Part shown: piece after piece, positions 12,395 to 23,328 of the stretch
How positions within the stretch are numbered: the stretch's first letter is position 1
How the letters are laid out: every line of letters begins with the position of its first letter
Assembly: GCF_954871325.1 (NCBI RefSeq)
Contig: NC_088779.1
Coordinates: forward strand, 3,908,846-3,972,845
Source of the DNA: Gordionus sp. m RMFG-2023
Taxonomy: Eukaryota > Nematomorpha > Gordioida > Chordodea > Parachordodidae
Reading direction: 5' to 3'
DNA: 64,000 nucleotides
The notes under the pieces: model-generated
Told to the model about the DNA's origin: nothing
Database searches by the model: none
The model's input: the letters and a program-made list of their open reading frames with translations, nothing else
Translations under genes and position numbers: made by a program

Positions 12395-12590
12395 TGTACT
12401 TTACCATTTTTCAATTTTACTAACAAACTCCCTTTTTATCGACTCTTGAACTTTAAAAAAAAATGTACTTTACCATTTTTCAATTTTACTAACAAACTCC
12501 CTTTTTATCGACTCTTTAACTTTAAAAAAAAATGTACTTTACCATTTTTCAATTTTACTAACAAACTCCCTTTTTATCGACTCTTTTATT
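12395..12590. repeat. 69-bp tandem repeat, about 2.8 copies
   Basis: Near-identical units start at 12395, 12464 and 12533 with TGTACTTTACCATTTTTCAA. A more diverged unit precedes them at about 12330-12394. Because 69 is a multiple of three, one frame stays open across the array and spells 23-residue repeats, but nothing else suggests coding. Confidence 0.9.
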
Positions 12591-14697
12591 TCTCGGTGCA
12601 CATTAATAGTCTGAATCTTTCGAGAAAAATGGACGGATTGTTAAACTCTGTTGGAGTACATACTCTAGTTTTAGATATTCTTCCTCGGAAAGATTTTGAG
12701 TAAACGCATTCGCCTTCTCCGCGTCTGAGAATTGAGGGTCTCTAAAAATAATGTAAAATTTTTTTAAAAAAACTTCAATATTATTAGTATAATTTTGGAC
12801 ACTCAATGAATTTTTTTTTAACATTTACTAACGGTTTCATTATTATATTATTATATCATATATTTTATTATATCAGTGTTTTATAATATAATTTATAATT
12901 TATATATCAAAATACAATACAACTATCTAATATTGTTCGTCTCTTTAATATCGTTGATAACGCTTCGCTTTTAATGTGAATAACTCCCATTACCATCTAT
13001 GTATTGTTTGCCGTGGAATAGTCTATAAGTGTTTTGCATGTCTTCTCGTCTATGATAACTTAAAGAATAATTGTCTTACTTTCATGGAATGCGTATTTTA
13101 AATCGTTTTTTTATCTCATCATGTAGTTGTCGAATAGTAAAATCAGAAGGCAACGTAATTATTATAAGGTAGTTGAATTCTGCAACCATGTTATTTTTTA
13201 TTTTCACGGAAGGCAATGTATCAAAAAGGATAAAATCTATTTTAAATCTTTTTATTTAATTTTTCTTTATCTAAAAAAACATTATATCTTTTTACAACTA
13301 TATATATATTATTATTTTAATAATATTTACATATGTGCAATTTGTTTTAAGGTTACTTTAAGAAAAGTTATTTTAACATGTATTTACATATAAAAAGTAC
13401 GATAAGTTTATAAAGGTCATACAAAGAAAAAGAAAGAAAAAGTACGAAAGGTGGTACGAATAATTTTAACATTTAAAATATATCTAACAGTGCCTAAAGA
13501 TAAAATAGAAGAAAATTAAAAATTAAAATACATATGCTAAGTAAATTTTTTTTTTATATATAATAATACTTTTAAATAGTATTTTTAAAATATTACAAAA
13601 TGTAAATTGTATAAATAAGTATAATAATAAATTTGCTAGTCTTGTCAAATCATTTAAGATTTTTAATAATAAATTCCGACGATATGCAACTTTTTGACAA
13701 AATTTTAATTTTTGAAATCTTGGATCTAATTAACAACTAAACAGGCGATGATTTATAAAAATGTCTATGGGGACTGATTTTTTTTTTAAAAACTTAAACT
13801 TGAAAAAAACTTAAATAAATGCTAAATATTTGTAAAAAAAAATAGCAAAAAACTTATAATTTTAATTTTGTGAAAATCTCATTTTTTTTATATTTTACTT
13901 AAAGTTCTTTATGATATAAGTGGCTAAATAATATTTAATATACATTTTTTGTGAATGATTTGATATAATGAATGTTAATATTTTTTTTAAGGTAAAATGT
14001 TCTTATTTGATATTTGATTATAAAAATATTCATTATTACATTTAAATCAAATTCTAAAGGTGGCATACATTTATATGACCCATTAACAAAACTAGAGTTT
14101 GGTTTAAAGCATAGTGTGTATCGCCATTTTTCTTAATAAATCGAGATAGGGGAAGAAAGAGATATATTCATTTGGGCTACTAATAATTGGCCTTCGCTCA
14201 TGATTTATACCTTATTTCCGAATCGACCGAGAGTACACAGAATCTGGCTAACAAGGTTCAAGTAGAAGAGAAGTCTGGACTAGATATTAAATACTTTCAA
14301 AACTAAGTGAATAGTTTTTCAGGTTTTGCTTTAAAATAATGCTAAATTTTATATCTCATTTGTTTTTAAATAAATTTTTTTTATATAATTGTTTGTTTTC
14401 ATCAAAAACACATGTTGTTAGGGCTAAGATTTATATTTAAGAAAAGTGGGCTATAAATGTTGCCATGAATAATTTTGAAATGGGGCTATTTATCGACGTT
14501 GTATCCCAGTGGCATGATTCTAACAAATATAAATAATTTTAAATAAATTTCATATCTCACGATATAAACTATTTGAAATAAAGAGTATTTGAAGATGCGG
14601 ATCTTGAACTGGCTGTTCCCTTCATTTTGTTTGCAGGCGTTGGAACTTCAGGCCAGAGATGTACCACAGTTAAAAGATTATTCATCCATTTCGATGT
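12591..14697. other. Gene-poor stretch
   Basis: Short open frames at 12603-12824 (minus) and 13127-13393 (plus) were examined and not accepted as genes. The region 14050-14280 is less AT-rich but gave no recognisable product on either strand. Confidence 0.4.
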
Positions 14698-14961
14698 TTA
14701 TGACCAAACATTAAAAAGACTCGTATCAGTATAATCAAATTTAGAGAGTTGGTCGAAATGCTGAAGAGTATCTAGATGTTTCGATCGGGGATAACGTTTT
14801 GTACAGTCCATTGCATTGCGAAAAGTCAGCTCAATTATACGAGCAAGCGATTTTACGGGCAAGCGATTGAGGCCATTAAATAAGCCTGAGGTCATGTGGA
14901 GTATGATCGAGTAAATTAAAAACTTTAAAATTAGGCTCATATTTACGTTAATCCTTTTCAT
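14698..14961 (-). CDS. Unidentified 87-residue open frame
   Basis: The minus frame starts [10 protein letters not shown], has a hydrophobic segment at about residues 8-25 that could be a signal peptide or anchor, and continues with a polar, basic region ending SLFNVWS. Its composition is less skewed than the neighbours. There are no recognisable domains, no splice partners were found, and the surroundings are repeats. It could be a small gene, an exon or a chance frame. Confidence 0.25.
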   Translation of the reverse strand: MKRINVNMSLILKFLIYSIILHMTSGLFNGLNRLPVKSLARIIELTFRNAMDCTKRYPRSKHLDTLQHFDQLSKFDYTDTSLFNVWS

Positions 14962-15516
14962 ATTTATTTTATGATCCGGTGATATAATGACATATGTGAA
15001 TTCAGATATATATATTTAAAATATGATTTTGATACTTTTGAATTCATAGAAAACGTTACTTACATTCAATTTATCCACTCAAATCACCACGAATTCTCTC
15101 TTTAAACAATACCTTTATATTAAATAATTTAAGTAACACTTAGTTTTCCATTTGATTACGAATTAAGAATATGTTGCTTTATGTTCTTTGAAAACTCCCC
15201 GAATCGGTGTTGGGCTGTGTTTTGCTAAATCTAACCTTAAGTCAAAAATTTTATTCTTCATATAAAAAATCGACTTGCGTTTCAGGGCACGGCTGATAAA
15301 CGAATAAAATCTAGCTCATTAGCGTTACTAGAGGGGGCTACAGAGTCTTGAGCCCGCCGAAAAATTTAAAGAGTCCCCTTCAAAGTTTTGAATTTTTTTT
15401 ACTACCAAAAATTAGCTTATCGAAAATAATTTTAAAAAATTTTTATTTTTAGCCACCTGATATTGTAAAGGCTAGTGACCAGCTTGCAATTAAGGGCAAC
15501 GATTTGGGTTTTAACT

Positions 15517-15700
15517 GATCGTCAACATTATTTATTATATAATATATACCCAATTCGCGTATAAAAGCAATTACCTGGATCAATTTTTAGCCGATCATCA
15601 GCAATTATTTATTATATAATATAAATTCAACTCGCATATAAAAGCATTTAACTGGATTGAGTTTTAGTCGATCGACAACATTATTTATTATATATAATGG
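15517..15700. repeat. Tandem repeat of about 76 bp, 2.4 copies
   Basis: Units begin with GATC at 15517, 15593 and 15670. Each has ACATTATTTATTATATAATA or a close form; the first two continue with TATAAAAGCA and ACTGGAT-like blocks. The array abuts the 3' end of the reverse-strand LINE copy. Confidence 0.75.
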
Positions 15701-15734
15701 TTTTAATTTAGGTCCTTTTTACAAGAATTTTATT

Positions 15735-18700
15735 TATAGAGTTTTTTTTTCTCTTTAGCTTTCACCTTTTCTGGTGGTAAGCTCCTTCAACATTACTCTC
15801 CAGTTTATGTTATTCATACAATCTCTTTTATCTAATTTATACTTCTTTATATTGGCTCTAACTTTATGGTCCCATTGAAGTTTTGGCCCTCCTCTTTTAC
15901 GTTTGTCCATCACTTCCAACAACTTTATTTCCTATGTAGTTCATAGGCCTTCTCATTGTGTGCCCATACCACCTAAGTCTGTTTACCATTGACTTAGTCT
16001 TAATGGGCACTACCTTTAAACTACTTAGTATTCTTGTACTGCGCACTTTATCCTTTCTTGTTACCCCAGCAATCATCCTCAGCATTCTTATTTCCATTGT
16101 TTGAAGACTTCTCTCGTCTGATTCTTTGGTTGGCCATGTTTCCGAACTATATAGAATAGTTGGTTGTACTATGGAACTGTAAATTTTTCCCTTTAATTTG
16201 TGTGGGAATCTTTTGTCAAAGAGCAGATAAAGATCTCCACTTTAACCACCCTTGATTAATTTTACTCTTTATCTCTTTTGTTTGTATAAAGGAACCCAAA
16301 TATTTGCAGTTTTCAATTGCCAATATCTGCCATTCATTTGTATCAATGTTCTCTGTTTCATCTCCTCCTATCACCATATACTCCGTCTTTGATCTATTTA
16401 CTTTTAGTCCCTGCTTTTTTAGGATATTTATCCAACTCACTAATCTTTCTTTCATTTCATCCTTCCACAAAATCATCTGCAAATATATTCCAAGCACTGT
16501 TTGTACATCTATTATGGTAATGAAGAGAAGTGGGCTGAGAGCCGACCCTTGATAAATCCCTTGGCTATTGTGAAGCCTGCTAGTACCTGTTGTGCTACCG
16601 ACCATTTTTGTATGGCCCATATACATATCCTGTATTATTTTTATATATTTTACGGGAACCTTTTTGTAGCGTAGCTCCCACCAGGTAAGTTTTCTTGGGA
16701 TTCTAGCGAAGGCTTTTTCTAGATTGAAAAATACCATGTGTGCTTTTTGTTCTTTTCCCTGTATTTTTCGCTCATTTGCCTGATTGCCTGGATTGCATCA
16801 GTCGTTGATCTTCCAGGCATAAAGACAAACTGAGTCTCTGTCTCTTAATCTTTTTTCTATTATTTTTTCGTAGAGTTTAAGACAAGGTGACATTAGTTTT
16901 ATGCCCCTGTAATTTTGATCATTGTGTGGATCTCCTTTATTTTTGAAGATAGGAACTAGATAGCTCTGTCTCCATTTTTGAGGAATATCTTCATTTTCCA
17001 GTATTTTATTGTATAGATTTATGAGGAAATGTATTCCATAATCTCCTAGTGCCTTAAGGCTTTCTATTGGAATATCATCTGGATCCATAGATTTGTTGTT
17101 TTTCATATGCTTGAGGTATGTGATTGTTTCTTGTTCTGTTATGGCTGCATATGGTTTTGACATGGGGAGTATTCATCTAGTGTAGTATGTGGGGATTAAA
17201 GTTGAGAAGCTCTTGAAAATAGTCTTTCCATCTATTCATTATTTCTTTTTCCTTTATTATCAATTTCCCATATTTATTTTTAATTACTTTCGGATAGGGT
17301 TGTTAAACGGTTCATTTTGAGCCGATTTTTAAAAACGGCTAACTCAATATTTTAGCCTGAAAAATATAGCCTAAGCCTTGAGATTTCGCTAATAGATGTC
17401 CAAACCTTTGTTCCTTCTACAAACAAAATCTTCAGGCTTGAGTTAAATTATTCTGGGTGAAATAGTGAGTTAGCCGTTTTTAAAAATCGGCTCAAAAAGA
17501 GCCGTTTAACAACACTACTCGGAGCTCCGTTTGTATCCCTATAATTCTTTTCTCGCTGTTTGGCTAATCTGTATATTTTATTTTGCCCTTCTTTGGTATG
17601 TAGTTCATCATACATGTCATCGTATGCCATAGCTTTGGCCCTAGCCACCGCCTTTGTAGCTATTCTCTTGGATTTTTTGTAATTTGTCTTGTTATGGGTT
17701 TTTAGATTTGTACCATATTTTATATAGGGCTTTTTTCTCCTGTATAGTGGTTTGTACCTCTTCATTTCACCACCATAGTTTTTTCTATGATTTGTTGCCT
17801 CCACTTGTCAAGCCTAATATCGATTTGGCAGTGTCTATTAATCTGGATGAAAGGTCTGTCCACATTTTTTTCACTGACCTGTGAGGAATCTATTGTTTCA
17901 ATGTTTGCATTGATTGCAAAGGCATCTATCATTGTTTTTAATTTACCCCATTGGATGCATGGTTCAAGTTTTATTTTATTTTGAGTGGATTTATTTGGGA
18001 TGTGTAATCCATGACTAGTAGCTTGTGTTGCGAGGCGATATCTTCTCCTGGAATGACTTTGCATACATCTTTTAATTTTCTGCGAGTGATCATGTAATCT
18101 ATCTGTGTTTTCCTTGTCCCACTTTTATATGTTATTAAATGACTGTCTTTTATCCTATAGTAGGTAGGTTTAGGCAAGGTCAGGCTTGCGCAAATTTCAT
18201 TACATGCTCTTCTTCATCATTTCTTTCTCCATATCCAAAACCACAATGATTTTGTAGCTATCTCTTGCTTTTTCCACATGCACATTTAAGTTACCACCTA
18301 TTATGACTAGGTCATCCTTAGGGATTTCCATTACAACTTCATCAAGGATAGCTCTAAAGTCATCTTTCTCTCCTTCTCAACCCGTTTGAGGAGCATATAC
18401 TGAAAGGATGTGTAGTATTGATAGACCAATGCAGAGTTTTATTTTCATATTTTATCAGAGATCCTATTAACTTCTACCACTGAGGAGATTAGATCTTGAC
18501 TGAGGATTATCCTATTACTTGCAATTCCCTTATAGTACAATACCCATCTTCAATCATTAAAGTCTTCTGACCTTTCCATTTTATCTCTTGTATGCACGCT
18601 ATCAAATTTTCTCTTGTTCAACATTGATGCTAATTCTCTCGTCTTTTTAAGTGTCCCAATATTCAAACTTGCTAATCTTGTCATCTTTGCTTAGACCCTT
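15735..18700 (-). mobile_element. RTE-like LINE copy 2
   Basis: Reverse-strand copy of the element at 1-4815, more complete at the 5' side. On the minus strand, from high to low coordinates, it has an endonuclease start MTRLASLNIGTLKKTRELAS (near 18690-18630), GGNLNVHV-like and IDYMITRRK blocks (about 18.32 and 18.09 kb), a linker (17448-17804), and the RT (17163 down to 16216). The catalytic LEKAFARIPRK block is near 16720. The C-terminal part has RLRWYGHTMRRP (about 15.95-16.0 kb). The FADD region is damaged here. Several frame breaks are present. A MITE at 17295-17518 splits the linker region. Confidence 0.85.
17295..17518. mobile_element. MITE (TAGTGTTG family) copy 3, inside LINE copy 2
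   Basis: A 224-bp inverted-repeat element (TAGGGTTGTTAAACGG and CCGTTTAACAACACTA ends). LINE copy 1 provides the empty site: the flank CTTTCGGA on the left and CTCGGAGC on the right fit an 8-bp duplication that has since lost two bases. It entered after this LINE copy did. Confidence 0.85.
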
Positions 18701-18935
18701 ATTTTACGTTTCACAGGATGGAGGTTTACACACTGCACGTCGCTTGGAGGGAACGCCTTAGCTTTCATATTCATTTTTGTTTGTATCCTTCATTTTTGTT
18801 TATTGGACAAGTATCCTTAGCACCCGGCTGTCCAGGCCTGTCGGTGACTTGGGTGTCATTTCAAAGCTCCGAAATTTATCTTACCATATATCTTTACACA
18901 TCAGCCATTGAAGAAAAACCTGAAAATTTTTATGT

Positions 18936-19005
18936 TCCTTTCCAGGTTTGAACCTAGGATCTTCTGTTTCCAAGCATACATCATAATCCATTAGGCCACC
19001 CCGGC
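18936..19005 (-). repeat. tRNA-like SINE or LINE 5' head
   Basis: On the minus strand it begins GCCGGGGTGGCCTAATGG (A-box-like) and later has GGTTCAAACC, a perfect B-box core, about 45 bases on. This is the internal RNA polymerase III promoter plan of tRNA-derived SINEs. The cloverleaf is not clean, so it is not a working tRNA gene. It lies about 250 bases upstream of the endonuclease start of LINE copy 2 on the same strand, so it may be an independent SINE or part of the 5' region of that element. Confidence 0.55.
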
Positions 19006-19019
19006 GATAGTAGCTATAG

Positions 19020-19930
19020 CTAAAATATGCTACTTTATAAAAATATAATATCGGGCTGGGTTGGCCCTTATTTTTTAAAAAAATTTAGGCCTGGTTGGGC
19101 TTTTTAAATTTGATATCATTACATTATTGTCAAATAAATTGATATACTTAATAATTCTTGCAAGAAACAAGGCGCTAAAATTTTTTATTTGTAGGATATT
19201 TTTTTACAATAAAAAGATTATACATTTTTATATATTTAAATAAATTTGGGCCGTGCCAACAAATACTTTTATTTGGGACAAATAAAAGAAAAATTCGTTC
19301 AGGACCGGGCTACTTGGGAAAGTAGGCCTGATTTAGATCAGGCTCCACTTGAGAGAATCATCAACACCTGAGTTTGATTTGAATTATCAAGTTTTTTTTA
19401 TAAACATTATATTATAAAAAAAAAAATTAATTAGACATTTTATTATTTTTTGTTTGGAAATAAAAAAAAAATCATTGGAAACATGCCTTCAGAAATCGCT
19501 TTAAAAAACGTTATGACTATGGCTATAGCCCACTATTTTTTTTGGCAAAGTAGTTGGTTGCTGTAAAATTACTTTTTATTTATAAGTGGGATGTCTTTTA
19601 ATTTTTTTTATTTTTCTTTAATACTTAGAATATTCTCACGTTTGTTGAAATATTTTACTTTTCGTGATAAAAAAATTAGAATTGAACTCGGACCTATATT
19701 TAAGATAATTTAAGTTTCGGATCTTTAAAAAAGATTATATCATTCGGAAAATTTTTTTAAAATTTTATCTCATATTAAGTCAAACCTGAAAATTTAGGTA
19801 TGATGCATAATATATACTACAAATATAATTGTTATAGCCTGGTCGAATATTTAATTGTAGAAAATTATAGTAGATGTAATAGTTATAGAAAAATAATAAT
19901 GATTTAGAATTTAAATTATTCTTATAAATG
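19020..19930. other. Gene-free stretch with GC-rich TE remnants
   Basis: Patches such as GGGCTGGGTTGGCCC (about 19053-19067), GGCCTGGTTGGGC (about 19088) and the segment 19245-19370 resemble the GC sub-repeats found at the ends of the hAT elements at 37.8-41.1 kb. No complete element could be bounded. Confidence 0.45.
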
Positions 19931-19940
19931 ATTGTCTAAG

Positions 19941-20600
19941 TTAAAAAAGCTTTTGACGATTGGAAGGATGCTAAAAAGATTTTGAAAAAGATCAAAGATG
20001 GGAACTCTGTAAGGTTTTAGATAGGGATGAAAGAGAAAGATTTTTTGAAAAACATATCGACATATTGACAAAGAAAAAACGTGAAAAATTTAGACAACTA
20101 TTAGTCGAGACGAAAGATGTAATATTATTAATATTCATTGCTTTATTGCTTTAAAATGTTCTATAATCTTTTTTAAATATAAAGATCACTCTTGTGACAC
20201 CATGGAAATCCGCAAAGAAATTGATTAAAGAACTTGATACATTAAATTTTCCAATAGCGATAAGGTTTTTTATAAGAAATTTTATTGAAATTATATGCCT
20301 GTAGAAAAGGGAAAAAGAGTTTGATGAGTATAGGACATCAAGCGCTCAATCAGAATTCAAAGAATTATTAAAGGAGACAAAATTTATAACCTACAAGTAT
20401 TTATTTATACATTTGAAATTTTAACTTTATTAATATTTATTTTTTAATATATTCTTTTAATTATGTTAATTAGATCAAAAGAAATGATTAGCGATAATAA
20501 ACAGCATTTGGATGATGTTAAAAAAATATTATCGAAAGATAAAAGATATCTTAATTTGGAGTGTCTAGAAAAAGAGAGAGACGAAATATTGGATTTTTAA
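19941..20600 (+). CDS. TCERG1: TCERG1-like C-terminal FF-domain exons, partial
   Basis: Four exons encode the last FF domains of a transcription elongation regulator 1 (CA150) homologue, a nuclear protein that links RNA polymerase II elongation and splicing. Exon a 19941-20118 reads FDDWKDAKKIL, then WELCKVLDRDERERFFEKHI and LTKKKREKFRQLLVETKD. Exon b is 20185-20264 (ITLVTPWKSAKKLIKELD), exon c 20310-20396 (REKEFDEY to LLKETKFITY), and exon d 20474-20600 (SKEMISDNKQHLDDVKKIL to EILDF, stop 20598-20600). Introns are 66, 45 and 77 bp with GT-AG ends, and phases agree. The match to the human C-terminus (LTKKKREHFRQLLDET, LLKETKFITYRSKKLI) is direct from memory. Exon a needs one extra A near 19985-19989 to stay in frame, so this is either a consensus error in an A run or a pseudogene. 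No upstream exons (WW and earlier FF domains) were found. Confidence 0.8.
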
Positions 20601-21804
20601 AACAACCAGTGATAATCGAAATCAGAAATATGTTTTTTCGATAAAGTTTTAAAAAAAAAATTTCCCAATTAGATTTTAATTGATATTAAAAATACAAATG
20701 CCTTTGCTCGCATCACCCCATCAAGTCTTTATGATTTGTAATTTTCTTTTTTAATTAATATTTTATTTGCTTTGGGGATTTAAATAAATTGTTTTATATA
20801 AAGGGATTCGACGCCTGGTTCATTTAGCCCCGGGGGCTGCCTAAGGTTTAAGCACAGCTATTTGCAATAAAAAATTTTTTATTGAAACTGTACATATATA
20901 ATATTAATCATATATAGAATATGAAATGATTCATATTTTCGTATTACAAGAAGTGAATTAGGCTTCCACATATAAAATTTAGGCATATTTGCAAATATCG
21001 TTTCACACAGATAATAATTTGTATAAACGAAGAAATATGTGGGGGTAAAAAAATTCAACTAAAAAAGCAAACGTTGCATGGTTCATTTTTTTTAAAAAAA
21101 ATATTATAATTAGTACATTTTGATATTTATTAGAAAATTCTTTATTTAAATTTATATTTTAAAATACAATAAATAACTATATAACAATATAATAATACAA
21201 TAAATAACACTTTCGTGTATATTATTACATTGAATAATTTGGTTTTGTTTAATTTTGTCAATTAGATGGTAAGGTATCGGTGCATGCTCGTGATGTTGAT
21301 CTTAGAAGTAAAATAACAACATTTTTATGCTTTAACATTTATCCTTCTTATACTTTCACAGTTTATATCACGACTCTTTAGTCAGCTGCTACTTGAAGAA
21401 GAAATGTGTTAAACCTCGGACCGGTAATCCGGGTTGTGACTAAAATCCGTGAGAAGGCCAGGCTAGTGTTGAAAAAAGGCCGGGTTGGGTCAATAAGGCC
21501 CGTTTTTTTAAATCGGCTCGTCATGCCAGGGCGATAAAAAAGAGGAATTAGAATTATATCAATAATTCAGTCGGGTCAAATAATGGTGGGGCATTTAAAT
21601 AATTCATTTACTTCTAATAAATTTACCCCTCCCCTCCCCCCTTTTGAAATAACTTACAAAAAAGACAGTCAAAATGATTCAAAATAACCAAGGTTCTAAA
21701 AATTCCGGGCCGGGCCGTGAAAATGATCAAAAATAAATCCCGACCCAATTTTTCTTACAAACCGGTTCGGGTCATGTAATGTATAACCTCCTTAGGTTTC
21801 TGCC
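20601..21804. other. Upstream region of the FN3-like gene
   Basis: Holds decayed GC-rich repeat pieces (21420-21550 and 21700-21780, with CCGGGCCGGGCCGTGAAAA). The segment about 21210-21330 recurs at about 23510-23630 (shared CGGTGCATGCTC). The similarity shows that the duplicated module unit includes this upstream DNA. No exon was recognised. Confidence 0.5.
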
Positions 21805-21812
21805 TATAAATA
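21805..21812 (+). promoter_or_regulatory. TATA box candidate of the FN3-like gene
   Basis: TATAAATA, followed by G, lies 236 bases upstream of the ATG at 22048. In the duplicated upstream regions of module 2 (about 24535-24570) and of the pseudogene copies (about 44960 and 55060) the matching place is degraded, which supports a role here. A promoter inferred from sequence only. Confidence 0.45.
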
Positions 21813-22047
21813 GAAGAAATAAATAATTTTTTAGCATACTCAAGCTCAACACTTTATCAAGTACATCAAAATTACATATTTTTAAAAATTTTTTTATCTT
21901 TGTTTTAAACATATCTATAAATATCTTTTTTGAACTAACTTTCTAAAGAAAAATTAGGGTTAAATAATAACTTACAAAATATTTTTTTTTTAGATTATAT
22001 ATTAAATATTTTTTTCGATTTATATTACGATTTGAATTTTACGAACT

Positions 22048-23328
22048 ATGTTATCAAAAATTTACTTCTACAATATACTATTCCTAAGCTCGATATGCTT
22101 TTCTATGATGGATCTGAACAATGGAAGTTTAATGAGTAAGAAAAAAAAATAGTCTTGTATTTATATAATGTTATTAGAAATTTTAATACAATATTTTAAT
22201 TTAAAAATATTATAAAATTCATAAAAAAATAAACAGTGACATCTTTATTTTATCAATTATAATTTATATGCTGAAAAAAAATATAACGTCGATGTGATTC
22301 TATATTTATGATTTTAAATTTTATTTTAAGGGGCTCTTATATAATTAATTACTATGGAAGAGGGGGTTAATATTATATATTCTTGTTTTATGCGCAATTA
22401 ATCTACTTCTAAATAAAATATAGTACTACCACCTAATGACATGCACTGTAAAATGGGAAAGGATTCATATGGCATAAGATATATTACACTAGATCTCGTG
22501 AAAAATGATAACGTCAACAAGTATAATTTAACAGGAAGATTATTTCCTACTGCGATCCCGATCAAATATCTCAATTATACATTGTATAAATATGTGGATT
22601 TAAAGCGTACCTCAGTTCTTATAAATATGTCTATTAAAAATAAACAGGTTATTTCTAATTTAGTAGGAAATTTATAAAATGTTATTATCTATATCTATAT
22701 ATATGTATATTATTTTCCTTTAAAATAAAATAAAAACAGCACCGATTTGGAATTCATAATTTGCATAAAGCTTCAACATATTCCCTAAAAGTTCTAATCC
22801 AATACGAAAATTTTGCAATTAATCAGTTTTCTACCACGCAAACATTCAAATGTAATTAATATATATATAGTTATTTATTCATTTTTTTAGCTGTGTAAAA
22901 TTAGAATGTATTATTGGATAAGCCAGTTCATATTTTATTCTAACATATAATACTATAATAACATTTTAACTTTATATTTGTATTTTGGTGATAAATACTA
23001 ATATTTAATATTATATTAACTTTACCAGGTCTTATCAAAGAAAATACTTTTTAGAGGATTTTATTTGAGATAAAATCTATTCATTTTTTTTTATAATAAA
23101 GTTTTGAAAGTTTATCGAACTAAATTTTTTTTTGTTTAAAGGTTGGACAGAAAACCTATTTAATTAATTTAAATTTCCTATATATTTTTTTTATTAATTT
23201 GTTTTTCACGAATTTTAATGAATTATCAAATGATAAAATTAATTCAAAATAAAAATTTTGCGAAATTATATTTTATTATAATTTGTTATACAATCTAGAT
23301 GAAAAGGAACCAATATGTATGGAAAAGG
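22048..23328 (+). CDS. FN3-like gene: signal exon, domain 1, linker
   Basis: Signal exon 22048-22135 encodes MLSKIYFYNILFLSSICFSM and nine more residues, a typical signal peptide with hydrophobic core at residues 5-19, ending phase 1 at GTAAG. Exon 2 (22424-22647, 224 nt) encodes ILPPNDMHCKMGKDSYGIRY and continues with alternating hydrophobics to NKQ. Exon 3 (22740-22851, 112 nt) begins HRFGIHNLHKASTYSLKVLI and ends TFK in phase 1. The linker exon (23299-23328, 30 nt) encodes YEKEPICMEK. Introns are 288, 92 and 447 bp. If exon 3 were not spliced at 22852, a stop follows after two codons. The open frames, constant exon lengths and phases between modules support each boundary. Confidence 0.65.

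Noticed and set aside
12603-12824. Minus-strand frame with FRDPQFSDAEKANAFTQNLS
   Set aside because: The composition looks protein-like, but there is no recognisable family, no partner exon and no repeat copy in the window, so no product is called.
17684-18064. Several overlapping frames on both strands
   Set aside because: They are fragments and shadows of the reverse-strand LINE endonuclease and linker, already covered by LINE copy 2.
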